28,147 nt of DNA, taken from assembly GCA_050289385.1 (NCBI GenBank), contig JBNKFQ010000161.1, forward strand, positions 1 through 28,147, given 5' to 3'. This document shows positions 7,540 to 13,999 of the stretch, in pieces; the first letter of the stretch is position 1; every line of letters begins with the position of its first letter. This DNA comes from JBNKFQ01 sp050289385. Lineage in GTDB: Bacteria; Pseudomonadota; Gammaproteobacteria; Pseudomonadales; Porticoccaceae. The position numbers were made by a program, and so were the translations under genes. The notes below the pieces were generated by a model. The model saw nothing but the letters and a program-made list of their open reading frames with translations, made no database searches and was not told where the DNA came from.

Positions 7540-7696
7540 GGGGTCTGTAAAGAAATAACTTTGCATTATCGTTGACCCATCGCCCGTCCCGCAAGGCGCT
7601 TGAGCGAAGGAATATGTCGATATTTCAAGCGCAAGCAACACAGCGGGGCGGGATGAGGGGGCGGTGAAAATGTGAAGTTATTTCTTTACAGACCCC
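7540..7696. repeat. 157-bp nested palindrome (MITE-like) between proC and yggT
   Basis: The ends, 7540-7561 and 7675-7696, are perfect 22-bp inverted repeats. Inside them cccgtcccgc (7583-7592) pairs with gcggggcggg (7643-7652) with one G-T mismatch, and gcgcttga (7596-7603) pairs with tcaagcgc (7625-7632). The whole unit folds into one long hairpin. Its right end lies inside the proC reading frame and provides the last five sense codons and the stop. The hexamer ggtttt flanks both sides (7534-7539 and 7698-7703, offset by one base on the right) and might be a target-site duplication. There is no transposase inside. A miniature inverted-repeat element or a REP-like mRNA structure are both possible. 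Confidence 0.75.
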
Positions 7697-8517
7697 TGGT
7701 TTTCGAATTCTTGCGACAGCTCACGGCCGCGATCTCGCGCACCGGTCACCCCTTTGCGAATGATATCTTCAAGTCCTTCTTTGAGAAAGAGCGTGATAGC
7801 GCGTTCGGTTGTGCCATTTTTTGATGTAACCCGTTTGCGGAGTTCGGCCGGGGACAGTTCGTCTTCTGCGGCCATTCGCGCTGCACCCAGAGCGGTCTGA
7901 ACCGTGAGGCTGCGTGCCATTTCTGGCGGTAGGCCGAGTTCCGCTCCGGTTTTTTCCATCAACTCCATCAACAGAAAATAGTAAGCTGGCCCGCTGCCGG
8001 CAATGGCAGTTACGGCGTCCATCAGTGATTCGTCGTCCAGCCATTCCACTGTACCCACAGATTCAAGGATTTGTTGGCACAGTGCACGTTGTACGGCCGA
8101 AACCCGGTTGTTGGCGTACAGCCCGCTGGCTCCGCAGCGAAGCTGTGACGGCGTATTTGGCATACATCGGACAATGGCGTGATTGCCGCCAAGCCATTGG
8201 TCGACAAGAGGCGTAGTGATCCCGGCAGCGACGGAAATAATCAAAAGGTCGCTGCCAATACCATCTGCCAGTGAGAGGCAAACCTCTTTCATGATTTGTG
8301 GCTTGACGGCGAGAACGATGATATCAGCCTCTTCTGCGGCATCATTGTTACTTGCCGTGGTGCGGATCCCGAATTTGTCACTCAGTTTTCGGCGGGTTTG
8401 ATCAGAGGGTGCGCTCGCGATAACAGCGTTTGCAGGATAACCCCTGGCAATCAGGCCACTGATCAGGCTGCCAGCCATATTTCCTCCGCCAATAAATGCT
8501 ATTGAGGGTTTGTTCAT
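7678..8517 (-). CDS. proC: Pyrroline-5-carboxylate reductase
   Basis: 279-residue enzyme for the last step of proline synthesis, the NAD(P)H-dependent reduction of pyrroline-5-carboxylate. The N-terminal Rossmann motif is FIGGGNMAG (8-16). VRCMPNTPSQLRCGASGLYAN is the conserved mid-region, and AIAGSGPAYYFLLMELMEKTG plus LTVQTALGAARM form the C-terminal dimerisation and active-site part, with VTSKNGTTERAI completing the signature. The final residues NQGSVKK and the stop are written by the end of the 157-bp palindrome, so the natural C-terminus has been replaced or extended by repeat DNA; the enzyme core is intact. ATG at 8517. It lies between yggS and yggT, all on the minus strand, with repeat-filled gaps on both sides. 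Confidence 0.96.
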   Translation of the reverse strand: MNKPSIAFIGGGNMAGSLISGLIARGYPANAVIASAPSDQTRRKLSDKFGIRTTASNNDAAEEADIIVLAVKPQIMKEVCLSLADGIGSDLLIISVAAGITTPLVDQWLGGNHAIVRCMPNTPSQLRCGASGLYANNRVSAVQRALCQQILESVGTVEWLDDESLMDAVTAIAGSGPAYYFLLMELMEKTGAELGLPPEMARSLTVQTALGAARMAAEDELSPAELRKRVTSKNGTTERAITLFLKEGLEDIIRKGVTGARDRGRELSQEFENQGSVKK

Positions 8518-8540
8518 TGTTGCCCCTTTGGTGGGTGTTT

Positions 8541-8699
8541 GACGTTCGATGTTGGATGTTCGATGAAAAAGAATCGGGCCATCGCTGTGCTCGGCCTCAA
8601 GGCGATGACGGAGTTCTGCGAGCAGGTATCGGCCGCAGGTACCGGGCTATGCCCCGTCAGGTTGAAAACCTGTTCGTCGAACGTCCAACATCGAACGTC
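8541..8699. repeat. Inverted-repeat element A with tandem-word arms (yggS-proC spacer)
   Basis: Arms 8541-8566 and 8674-8699 are 26 nt each and match as inverted repeats at 24 of 26 positions. Each is built of related words (gacgttcgatgttgga, then gttcgatga), giving a near-heptamer rhythm of gatgtt/gacgtt units. They enclose a 107-nt core with a small perfect stem (caggtt 8658-8663, aacctg 8667-8672). The core segment 8578-8598 matches the complement of 12276-12296 in element B. The element fills the gap between yggS and proC and its right arm ends 8 nt from the yggS stop codon. No convincing protein is encoded. Confidence 0.8.
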
Positions 8700-8707
8700 A
8701 AGCGCCA

Positions 8708-9400
8708 TCAATCGCGCACTCCAAAAATATCGGTGCCAATACGTACAATAGTTGCGCCTTCTGCGATTGCCGCAGCCATATCGCCAGACATGCCCATCGA
8801 CAAGGTATCCAAACCCGGGTAATCGGGAAATGCCTGTTTTAGCTGTTGCAGCAAGCGCGATAGTAGAGCAAAAGACTCGCGTTGACGACTCGAAGGCTTG
8901 TGAGGGTTGGGAATAGCCATTAAACCACGCAGGCGCAGCCGGTCCATTTTCATCAGTTCTGCCACCAGCTCAGGCAATTGGGCTGGGCTTACGCCAGATT
9001 TGGTTTCTTCCCGATCCACGTTCACTTGCACGCAGATATTGAGTGGTGGCAGCGTTGCTGGTCTCTGGTCGTTCAGGCGTTGTGCGATCTTTAATCGGTC
9101 GATAGTGTGAACCCAGGCAAACTTTTCTGCGGCCTTTCGTGTGTTATTTGTTTGCAAGGGGCCGATAAAATGCCACTCGATGTCCAGATCGCCAAGTTCG
9201 TCTATTTTGGCCAGGGCTTCTTGCAGGTAATTTTCGCCAAAGCAGCGCTGGCCAGCATCGTAAGCGATACGAATTGCTGCGGCGGACTTGGTTTTGCTGA
9301 CGGCGAGCAATATGATGTCGGCAGGGTTTCGACCGGCTGTGCGGGCGCTATCGGCAATACGCTGGCGTAACAGGTTAATATTCGCTTTAATATCAGGCAT
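8708..9400 (-). CDS. yggS: YggS/PLPBP, pyridoxal-phosphate homeostasis protein
   Basis: 230-residue PLP-binding protein of the alanine-racemase-like fold, single domain, involved in keeping free pyridoxal phosphate and amino-acid pools balanced; no enzyme activity is established for the family. The PLP lysine is in ILLAVSKTKS (the first lysine). Other family marks are CFGENYLQEA, IEWHFIGPLQTNNTR and the phosphate-binding end LSMGMSGDMAAAIAEGATIVRIGT. ATG 9400 (MPDIKANIN) gives the usual N-terminus. A GTG at 9409 is also in frame but adds only three residues. The gene is divergent from pilT, as in Pseudomonas, and is followed by element A and then proC. Confidence 0.95.
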   Translation of the reverse strand: MPDIKANINLLRQRIADSARTAGRNPADIILLAVSKTKSAAAIRIAYDAGQRCFGENYLQEALAKIDELGDLDIEWHFIGPLQTNNTRKAAEKFAWVHTIDRLKIAQRLNDQRPATLPPLNICVQVNVDREETKSGVSPAQLPELVAELMKMDRLRLRGLMAIPNPHKPSSRQRESFALLSRLLQQLKQAFPDYPGLDTLSMGMSGDMAAAIAEGATIVRIGTDIFGVRD

Positions 9401-9484
9401 ATACTTCACTATAGTTTGGTCGCGCTCGGGTTTTTGATTGGCATGGCGCGGGTATTCTAAAGGAATAACAAACGGGACGCGTTC

Positions 9485-10519
9485 ATGGATATTACCGAAT
9501 TGCTTGCCTTTAGTGTCAAGCAGGGGGCATCGGATTTACACCTTTCTTCCGGTTTGCCGCCGATGATTCGAATTGACGGTGATATTCGCCGTATCAACTT
9601 GCCGCCCATGGACCATCGACAGGTGCATGCGTTGATCTACGAGATTATGAACGACAAGCAGCGGCGCGATTTTGAAGAATTTCTGGAAACAGACTTTTCG
9701 TTTGAAGTGCCCGGCGTTGCGCGTTTTCGAGTAAACGCATTTAACCAGAATCGTGGTGCCGCTGCGGTATTCCGAACCATTCCCTCGCGGGTGCTGACGC
9801 TGGAAGATCTGGGTTTTGGGCAGATCTTTCGAGAGCTGTCCATGTTGCCTCGAGGCCTGGTGTTGGTCACCGGGCCAACCGGTTCGGGTAAAAGTACAAC
9901 CCTGGCCGGTATGGTGGATTACGTCAACGAAAATCGCTATCAGCATATTCTTACCATTGAAGACCCGATTGAATTTGTGCACGAGAGCAAGAAGTGTCTG
10001 CTCAATCAACGTGAAGTGCACAAGGACACCCACGGTTTTGGCGAAGCCTTGCGCTCGGCGTTGCGGGAAGACCCTGACGTAATTCTGGTGGGTGAGATGC
10101 GTGACCTTGAAACCATTCGGCTTGCCTTGACCGCCGCCGAAACCGGCCACCTGGTGTTCGGCACCTTGCACACCAGCTCTGCGGCCAAAACCATAGACCG
10201 GATTATCGATGTTTTCCCCGCGGCCGAAAAATCGATGGTGCGGGCCATGTTGTCTGAATCGTTGCGCGCGGTTATCGCCCAGACACTGATGAAGAAAATT
10301 GGCGGTGGTCGAATCGCTGCGCACGAAATCATGGTGGGCACCCCGGCGATTCGCAATCTGATTCGTGAAGACAAGGTGGCGCAGATGTATTCGGCGATTC
10401 AGACCGGTGCTGCCCAGGGTATGCAGACTATGGACCAGTGCTTGCACAAACTGGTGGCTCAAAAAGTGATCACCGTGGATCAGGCACGCGAAAAAGCAAA
10501 GATACCGGAAGATTTCTAG
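9485..10519 (+). CDS. pilT: Type IV pilus retraction ATPase PilT
   Basis: 344-residue hexameric motor ATPase that depolymerises type IV pili and drives twitching motility, located on the cytoplasmic face of the pilus machine. The N-terminal PAS-like domain begins MDITELLAFSVKQGASDLHL. Walker A is GPTGSGKST (130-138), the Asp box is TIEDPIEFVH (around 158-166), and Walker B with the catalytic glutamate is DVILVGE (198-204). The His box is GHLVFGTLH (221-229). The AIRNLIREDK helix typical of PilT lies near the C-terminus. Length is typical. The ATG at 9485 is preceded by a purine-rich aaagga at moderate distance. It pairs with pilU 15 nt downstream and is divergent from yggS. Confidence 0.98.
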   Translation: MDITELLAFSVKQGASDLHLSSGLPPMIRIDGDIRRINLPPMDHRQVHALIYEIMNDKQRRDFEEFLETDFSFEVPGVARFRVNAFNQNRGAAAVFRTIPSRVLTLEDLGFGQIFRELSMLPRGLVLVTGPTGSGKSTTLAGMVDYVNENRYQHILTIEDPIEFVHESKKCLLNQREVHKDTHGFGEALRSALREDPDVILVGEMRDLETIRLALTAAETGHLVFGTLHTSSAAKTIDRIIDVFPAAEKSMVRAMLSESLRAVIAQTLMKKIGGGRIAAHEIMVGTPAIRNLIREDKVAQMYSAIQTGAAQGMQTMDQCLHKLVAQKVITVDQAREKAKIPEDF

Positions 10520-10534
10520 ACAGAGGAACGCAGC

Positions 10535-11680
10535 GTGGAATTCGAAAAGTTACTCAAACTGGTCGTCGAGAAGAAAGCATCGGATCTGTTTATTACGGCT
10601 GGTGTTCCTCCCTGCATCAAGGTGCACGGCAAAATCATGCCGGTCAATTCAGGGCCCCTGAGTCCCGAAAAGGCACGTGAAATTGTGCTGTCCATTATGG
10701 ACGAAGAGCAGCGTAAGACCTTCCTGCACAACAAGGAGCTTAACTTCGCCATCAGTGCCGAGGGTCTCGGGCGTTTTCGGGTCAGCGCGTTTTACCAGCG
10801 CAACCACTGCGGTATGGTGTTGCGTCGTATCGAAACGGTTATCCCTACGTTCGAAGATCTGAACCTGCCGGGTATTTTGCAGGATCTGTCCATGACCAAG
10901 CGTGGCATCATTATTTTTGTGGGCGCCACTGGTACGGGTAAGTCGACATCGCTGGCGTCGATGATTGGTTACCGCAATAACAACAGCAAGGGACACATTA
11001 TTTCGATTGAAGATCCGATCGAATTTGTGCATCAGCATCGCGGTTGTATTGTGACTCAGCGCGAAGTTGGCGTAGACACGGAATCGTTTGACGTGGCTCT
11101 TAAAAACACCTTGCGTCAGGCGCCCGATGTGATTTTGATCGGTGAGATTCGTTCGCGCGAGACGATGGAACATGCGGTGACGTTCGCGGAAACCGGGCAC
11201 CTGGTGTTGGCAACCTTGCACGCCAACAACGCCAACCAGGCCCTCGATCGCATTCTTCACTTTTTCCCTGAAGACCGCCATTCCCAGTTGTGGATGGACC
11301 TGTCGCTCAACATGAAAGCGATGATTGCACAGCAGTTGATTCCGCTGGCTGACGGCAGTGGCCGTCGAGCGGCCATTGAAATTTTGATCAATACGCCATT
11401 GGTCAGCGACCTGATCCGCAAGGGCGAGGTGCACAAGATCAAGGAAGTGATGACCAACTCTACCGAGCAGGGCATGCAGACCTTTGATCAGGCTCTGTTC
11501 CGATTGTACGACGAAGGCTTGATCACTTATGAAGACGCGTTGGCTTACGCAGATTCGAAGAACGATCTGCGCCTGATGATCAAGCTGCAGTCAGAGACCG
11601 ACTCAACGTATTTGTCTCATGCGGCTGATGATCTCCAGGTAGAGGAAGAAGATAATCGCGATCCGTTCAGAAGGCGCTAG
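10535..11680 (+). CDS. pilU: PilU, PilT-like accessory retraction ATPase
   Basis: 381-residue PilT paralogue that assists PilT-dependent pilus retraction and cannot normally replace it. It has the same layout as PilT: a KKASDLFITAGVPP N-terminal block, Walker A GATGTGKST (130-138), SIEDPIEFVH, Walker B DVILIGEIR, and the His box GHLVLATLHANN. The longer C-terminal tail, rich in acidic residues and ending NRDPFRRR, is what separates PilU from PilT. The start is GTG at 10535, supported by an agaggaa Shine-Dalgarno 8-10 nt upstream and a 15-nt gap after pilT, so the two form an operon. Downstream it converges directly with ruvX. Confidence 0.97.
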   Translation: MEFEKLLKLVVEKKASDLFITAGVPPCIKVHGKIMPVNSGPLSPEKAREIVLSIMDEEQRKTFLHNKELNFAISAEGLGRFRVSAFYQRNHCGMVLRRIETVIPTFEDLNLPGILQDLSMTKRGIIIFVGATGTGKSTSLASMIGYRNNNSKGHIISIEDPIEFVHQHRGCIVTQREVGVDTESFDVALKNTLRQAPDVILIGEIRSRETMEHAVTFAETGHLVLATLHANNANQALDRILHFFPEDRHSQLWMDLSLNMKAMIAQQLIPLADGSGRRAAIEILINTPLVSDLIRKGEVHKIKEVMTNSTEQGMQTFDQALFRLYDEGLITYEDALAYADSKNDLRLMIKLQSETDSTYLSHAADDLQVEEEDNRDPFRRR

Positions 11681-11752
11681 AACAGATCAAGTCGCGGGAT
11701 GACAGCGCTCCGGGATGGTTGTTTCTGAACAGTAATCAAGTGCCAGTCGCGG

Positions 11753-12178
11753 TCAGATATCCTTGCCCTGTTCGGGATCTTGTAACCAGCTTTCCAGAAT
11801 CAGCTTCGCTGCAATCGCATCCACGGGGTCATCGCGATAGCTGTCGCGATGACCCGCCAGGCTTTTGGCTTCACGAGTCGTGAGGCGTTCATCCATCAGC
11901 GATACCGATACGCCAAAGCGACCGTGCAAGCGGCGTGCAAACTTTCTCGCCCGTTGGGCGAAGTCACTTTCACTGCCGTCCATATTGAGCGGAAGCCCCA
12001 CCAGCACCCGTTGTGGTTTCCACTCATTCAGAAGTGCTTCTACCGACTGCCAGTCCGGAATACCGTCACGTGCTCGAAGCTCGGTCAGAGCCGACGCCGT
12101 GCCGGTCACCGATTGACCGATGGCAACGCCTATGCTGCTGGTGCCGTAGTCGAAAGAGAGGATGGTTTGTGCGGTCAC
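11753..12178 (-). CDS. ruvX: YqgF/RuvX, RNase H-fold nuclease
   Basis: 141-residue protein, normal length, of the RNase H-like YqgF family, annotated as a putative pre-16S rRNA nuclease or Holliday-junction resolvase. The N-terminal FDYGTSSIGVAIG places the first catalytic Asp at D10. VLVGLPLNMDGSES carries the middle motif, LMDERLTTREA the third, and DDPVDAIAAKLILESWL the last Asp. The start is a GTG at 12178, directly giving MTAQTILSFDYG; there is no better ATG. It is the last of the gshB-tonB-yqgE-ruvX run on the minus strand but is separated from yqgE by element B. The ruvX-yqgE-tonB-gshB-pilG order matches Pseudomonas. Confidence 0.95.
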   Translation of the reverse strand: MTAQTILSFDYGTSSIGVAIGQSVTGTASALTELRARDGIPDWQSVEALLNEWKPQRVLVGLPLNMDGSESDFAQRARKFARRLHGRFGVSVSLMDERLTTREAKSLAGHRDSYRDDPVDAIAAKLILESWLQDPEQGKDI

Positions 12179-12195
12179 AGTGTTAGTGGGGTAAA

Positions 12196-12338
12196 AGTCG
12201 GAAGTCGGAAGTCGGAAGTCGGAAGCAAAACCCGAAAAACCTCTTGTTCAGTCTAACCAGGGAAGGTAACGTCACGAGGCCGAGCGACGCGATGGCGCGA
12301 ATCCCTGGCTTCCGACCTCCGACCTCCGGCGTCCGACT
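12196..12338. repeat. Inverted-repeat element B with GGAAGTC heptamer arms (yqgE-ruvX spacer)
   Basis: The left arm has four head-to-tail copies of aagtcgg between 12195 and 12222 and then aag. The right arm (12309-12338) is its degenerate complement, pairing at 26 of 30 positions. The 83-nt core contains a nested 7-bp stem (ccaggga 12257-12263, tccctgg 12302-12308) and the segment 12276-12296, whose complement matches the core of element A. The right arm ends 7 nt from the yqgE stop and the left arm begins just upstream of the ruvX start. Not protein-coding. Confidence 0.82.
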
Positions 12339-12345
12339 CAAAACC

Positions 12346-12936
12346 TCACCCATGGCCACTGGCTCCGCTCAATTTACTCAAATCCACACCAATGGATGAC
12401 GCGGCAGCGCGGGTGCGTTCCTCGAAGGGTGTATGAAAGATAATATCGGCATCTGCGTGTACGGTCAGCCAGGCATTGTTGGCTATTTCTTCTTCCAATT
12501 GTCCGGGCGACCAACTGGCGTAGCCAAGCATTACCACAGCGTCACGAGGACCGCTGCCCGAGGCCATATCTGCGATGATGTCACGGGATGCCGTCAGACT
12601 GACCTGGGGAGAAATCTTGAGCGTCGATTCCCAGGATTGTTCGTTTGTGGGGTGTAGCACAAAGCCCCTCTCAATTCCGACGGGGCCACCGGAAAGCAAC
12701 ACTTGATCGCCAGATGGGTCGGTATCGCTCAGTTCCAGTTGCTCATATACGCGGCTGAGAGGAATATCCATTGGACGATTGACGGCCAGCCCCATCGTGC
12801 CTTTTTCGCTGTGCTCGCAAATGTAGATGAGGGAGTGGGAAAAGTTGGGGTCAGACAAGCTGGGCATGGCGATCAAAAACTGGTTGCGAAGGCTGCCTGT
12901 CTCAAGTTGCTCGGGAATTTTGTCGAATGATTTCAT
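12346..12936 (-). CDS. algH: YqgE/AlgH family protein (UPF0301)
   Basis: 196-residue cytoplasmic protein of the UPF0301 family. The signature is LIAMPSLSDPNFSHSLIYICEH followed by GTMGLAVNRP near the N-terminus, then VLLSGGPVGIERGFVLH and AVVMLGYASWSPGQLEEEIANNAWL. The Pseudomonas homologue was named AlgH for a reported effect on alginate regulation, but the biochemical function is not known. The ATG at 12936 gives a normal length; no good Shine-Dalgarno is visible. It lies between ruvX and tonB, with palindromic spacers on both sides (element B after its stop, element C before its start). Confidence 0.93.
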   Translation of the reverse strand: MKSFDKIPEQLETGSLRNQFLIAMPSLSDPNFSHSLIYICEHSEKGTMGLAVNRPMDIPLSRVYEQLELSDTDPSGDQVLLSGGPVGIERGFVLHPTNEQSWESTLKISPQVSLTASRDIIADMASGSGPRDAVVMLGYASWSPGQLEEEIANNAWLTVHADADIIFHTPFEERTRAAASSIGVDLSKLSGASGHG

Positions 12937-12999
12937 ATCGATAGTATTGGGGCATCAGGCAATGAATACAAGATCAATGGGGGCACTGACTTAAGGGCG

Positions 13000-13123
13000 G
13001 TCGCACGTCGCACGCTAAAAACGACATGTCTCTGTAGCCCTCTGTTACGGGGCATTTGGTTTGTACGAAGAAGCGTTGGACCGGCCTTAAAAGCGTGCGA
13101 CGTGCGACTACAGACGTGCGACC
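13000..13123. repeat. Inverted-repeat element C with GCACGTC heptamer arms (tonB-yqgE spacer)
   Basis: The left arm gtcgcacgtcgcacgct (13000-13016) and the right arm agcgtgcgacgtgcgac (13092-13108) pair perfectly over 17 bp. Each holds two copies of a gcacgtc-type heptamer, and a further copy (acgtgcgac) trails to about 13122. The 75-nt core includes acggggcat, a 9-mer also found in the complement of the element A core, and cggccttaa, close to cggcctcaa of A; both are weak evidence. The element ends about 4 nt from the tonB stop codon. Not protein-coding. Confidence 0.78.
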
Positions 13124-13126
13124 TCT

Positions 13127-13999
13127 CTAATTCGTCTCCAGCGTATCACCACGCACAAACCGCCATGTGCGAATAATTTCCAGCTTGTCCCATTCGGCAA
13201 GCTCTGGTGGAAAAGGGTTAAACGGAGATGCCAGGCGCACGATGCGAATTGCGGCCTGATCGAGTACTCTTTGACCGGAGCTGAGCAAAATTTCGACGCC
13301 TTCAATACTGCCGTCCGGCAGCAAGGTAACTGCCAGTCGCAAGTCACCATAAATCTGTTTGGCACGGGCTTCTTGCGGATAGTTTTCATTACCCGCTTGC
13401 TCGATGCGCTCTACCCAGTAACGCATGTAGCCCGCTTCTGCAGATGAGCGAGTGCTAACAGACGTAAGTCGGTTGATGCGAGGCATGCGGCTGTACTCCT
13501 GCCGTTGTTGATCGAGCTGCGCCTGCAAACTTGAAAATTCCCGCTGCCGGTCGGTTTGAATGTTTTGCTCGCTGTCTCCTGGACTGTGTTCTGCCTGTAC
13601 CGTGTTTTCAATTCTGCGATCCGAAGGGGCGGTAGTTGTCAGAAGCGTCGCCGGTTGTGAGGCGCTCGGGTTGTTTAATGTCGCATTTGCCGGCAAGGCA
13701 TCGCGATGGTCTGGTGCTGGCAATTCTGCCTGTTGGTCGGTTGTAATCCTGTTTTGGTCGGCTTTGTCGCCACTACCCAGTTGGTCAAACCGGGCGAGAT
13801 AGTCTGCTTCGTCGGGAGTTTGTTCAGATTTATGCTGAGCCAGTGTTACTTCCAGGGTTGGCGCCGGTGCATCACGTTGTACCAGGTTAAAGCCGATACC
13901 GAAAATCAGCAGTGCGTGCAATGCCAGCGCCAAAAACAGCGAAAACCCAAATTGGTCACTCACGTGGGAAGGGGCAACTTCGGTAAAATCACTGCTCAT
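13127..13999 (-). CDS. tonB: TonB-family energy transducer (TonB3-like)
   Basis: 290-residue inner-membrane protein with one N-terminal transmembrane helix (FSLFLALALHALLIFGIGF, about residues 19-37), a long Gln/Asp/Ala-rich periplasmic linker, and a C-terminal TonB domain (about 200-285: YPQEARAKQIYGDLRLAVTLLPDGSI, SGQRVLDQAAIRIV, TWRF). Such proteins pass proton-motive energy to outer-membrane machines. The linker lacks the Pro/Lys repeats of classical TonB. The ATG at 13999 is chosen because its ATGA overlaps the gshB stop and MSSDFTEV leads straight to the helix; the in-frame upstream start at 14077 would run deep into gshB. The Pseudomonas gene in this position, tonB3, is reported to matter for pilus assembly and twitching, which fits the pil neighbours. 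No exbBD lies nearby. Confidence 0.9.
   Translation of the reverse strand: MSSDFTEVAPSHVSDQFGFSLFLALALHALLIFGIGFNLVQRDAPAPTLEVTLAQHKSEQTPDEADYLARFDQLGSGDKADQNRITTDQQAELPAPDHRDALPANATLNNPSASQPATLLTTTAPSDRRIENTVQAEHSPGDSEQNIQTDRQREFSSLQAQLDQQRQEYSRMPRINRLTSVSTRSSAEAGYMRYWVERIEQAGNENYPQEARAKQIYGDLRLAVTLLPDGSIEGVEILLSSGQRVLDQAAIRIVRLASPFNPFPPELAEWDKLEIIRTWRFVRGDTLETN

Noticed and set aside
7525..7641. Longer yggT start giving 39 extra N-terminal residues
   Set aside because: The extra part is translated through the palindromic element and does not resemble YggT N-termini; ATG 7524 matches the family.
8514..8822. Small open frames across element A (translations like FDVRCWTFDE)
   Set aside because: They arise on both strands from the tandem repeat words and carry no ribosome site or domain.
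9410..9484. Sigma-54 promoter for pilT (tggcatggcgcggg)
   Set aside because: The -24 half is plausible but the -12 TTGC half is absent.
9536..10462. Open frame of 308 codons on the minus strand opposite pilT
   Set aside because: It mirrors the codon pattern of pilT, has a His/Gln-rich composition of no known family, and pilT is unmistakable on the other strand.
10649..11434. Open frame of 261 codons opposite pilU
   Set aside because: Same shadow effect as opposite pilT; no family motifs.
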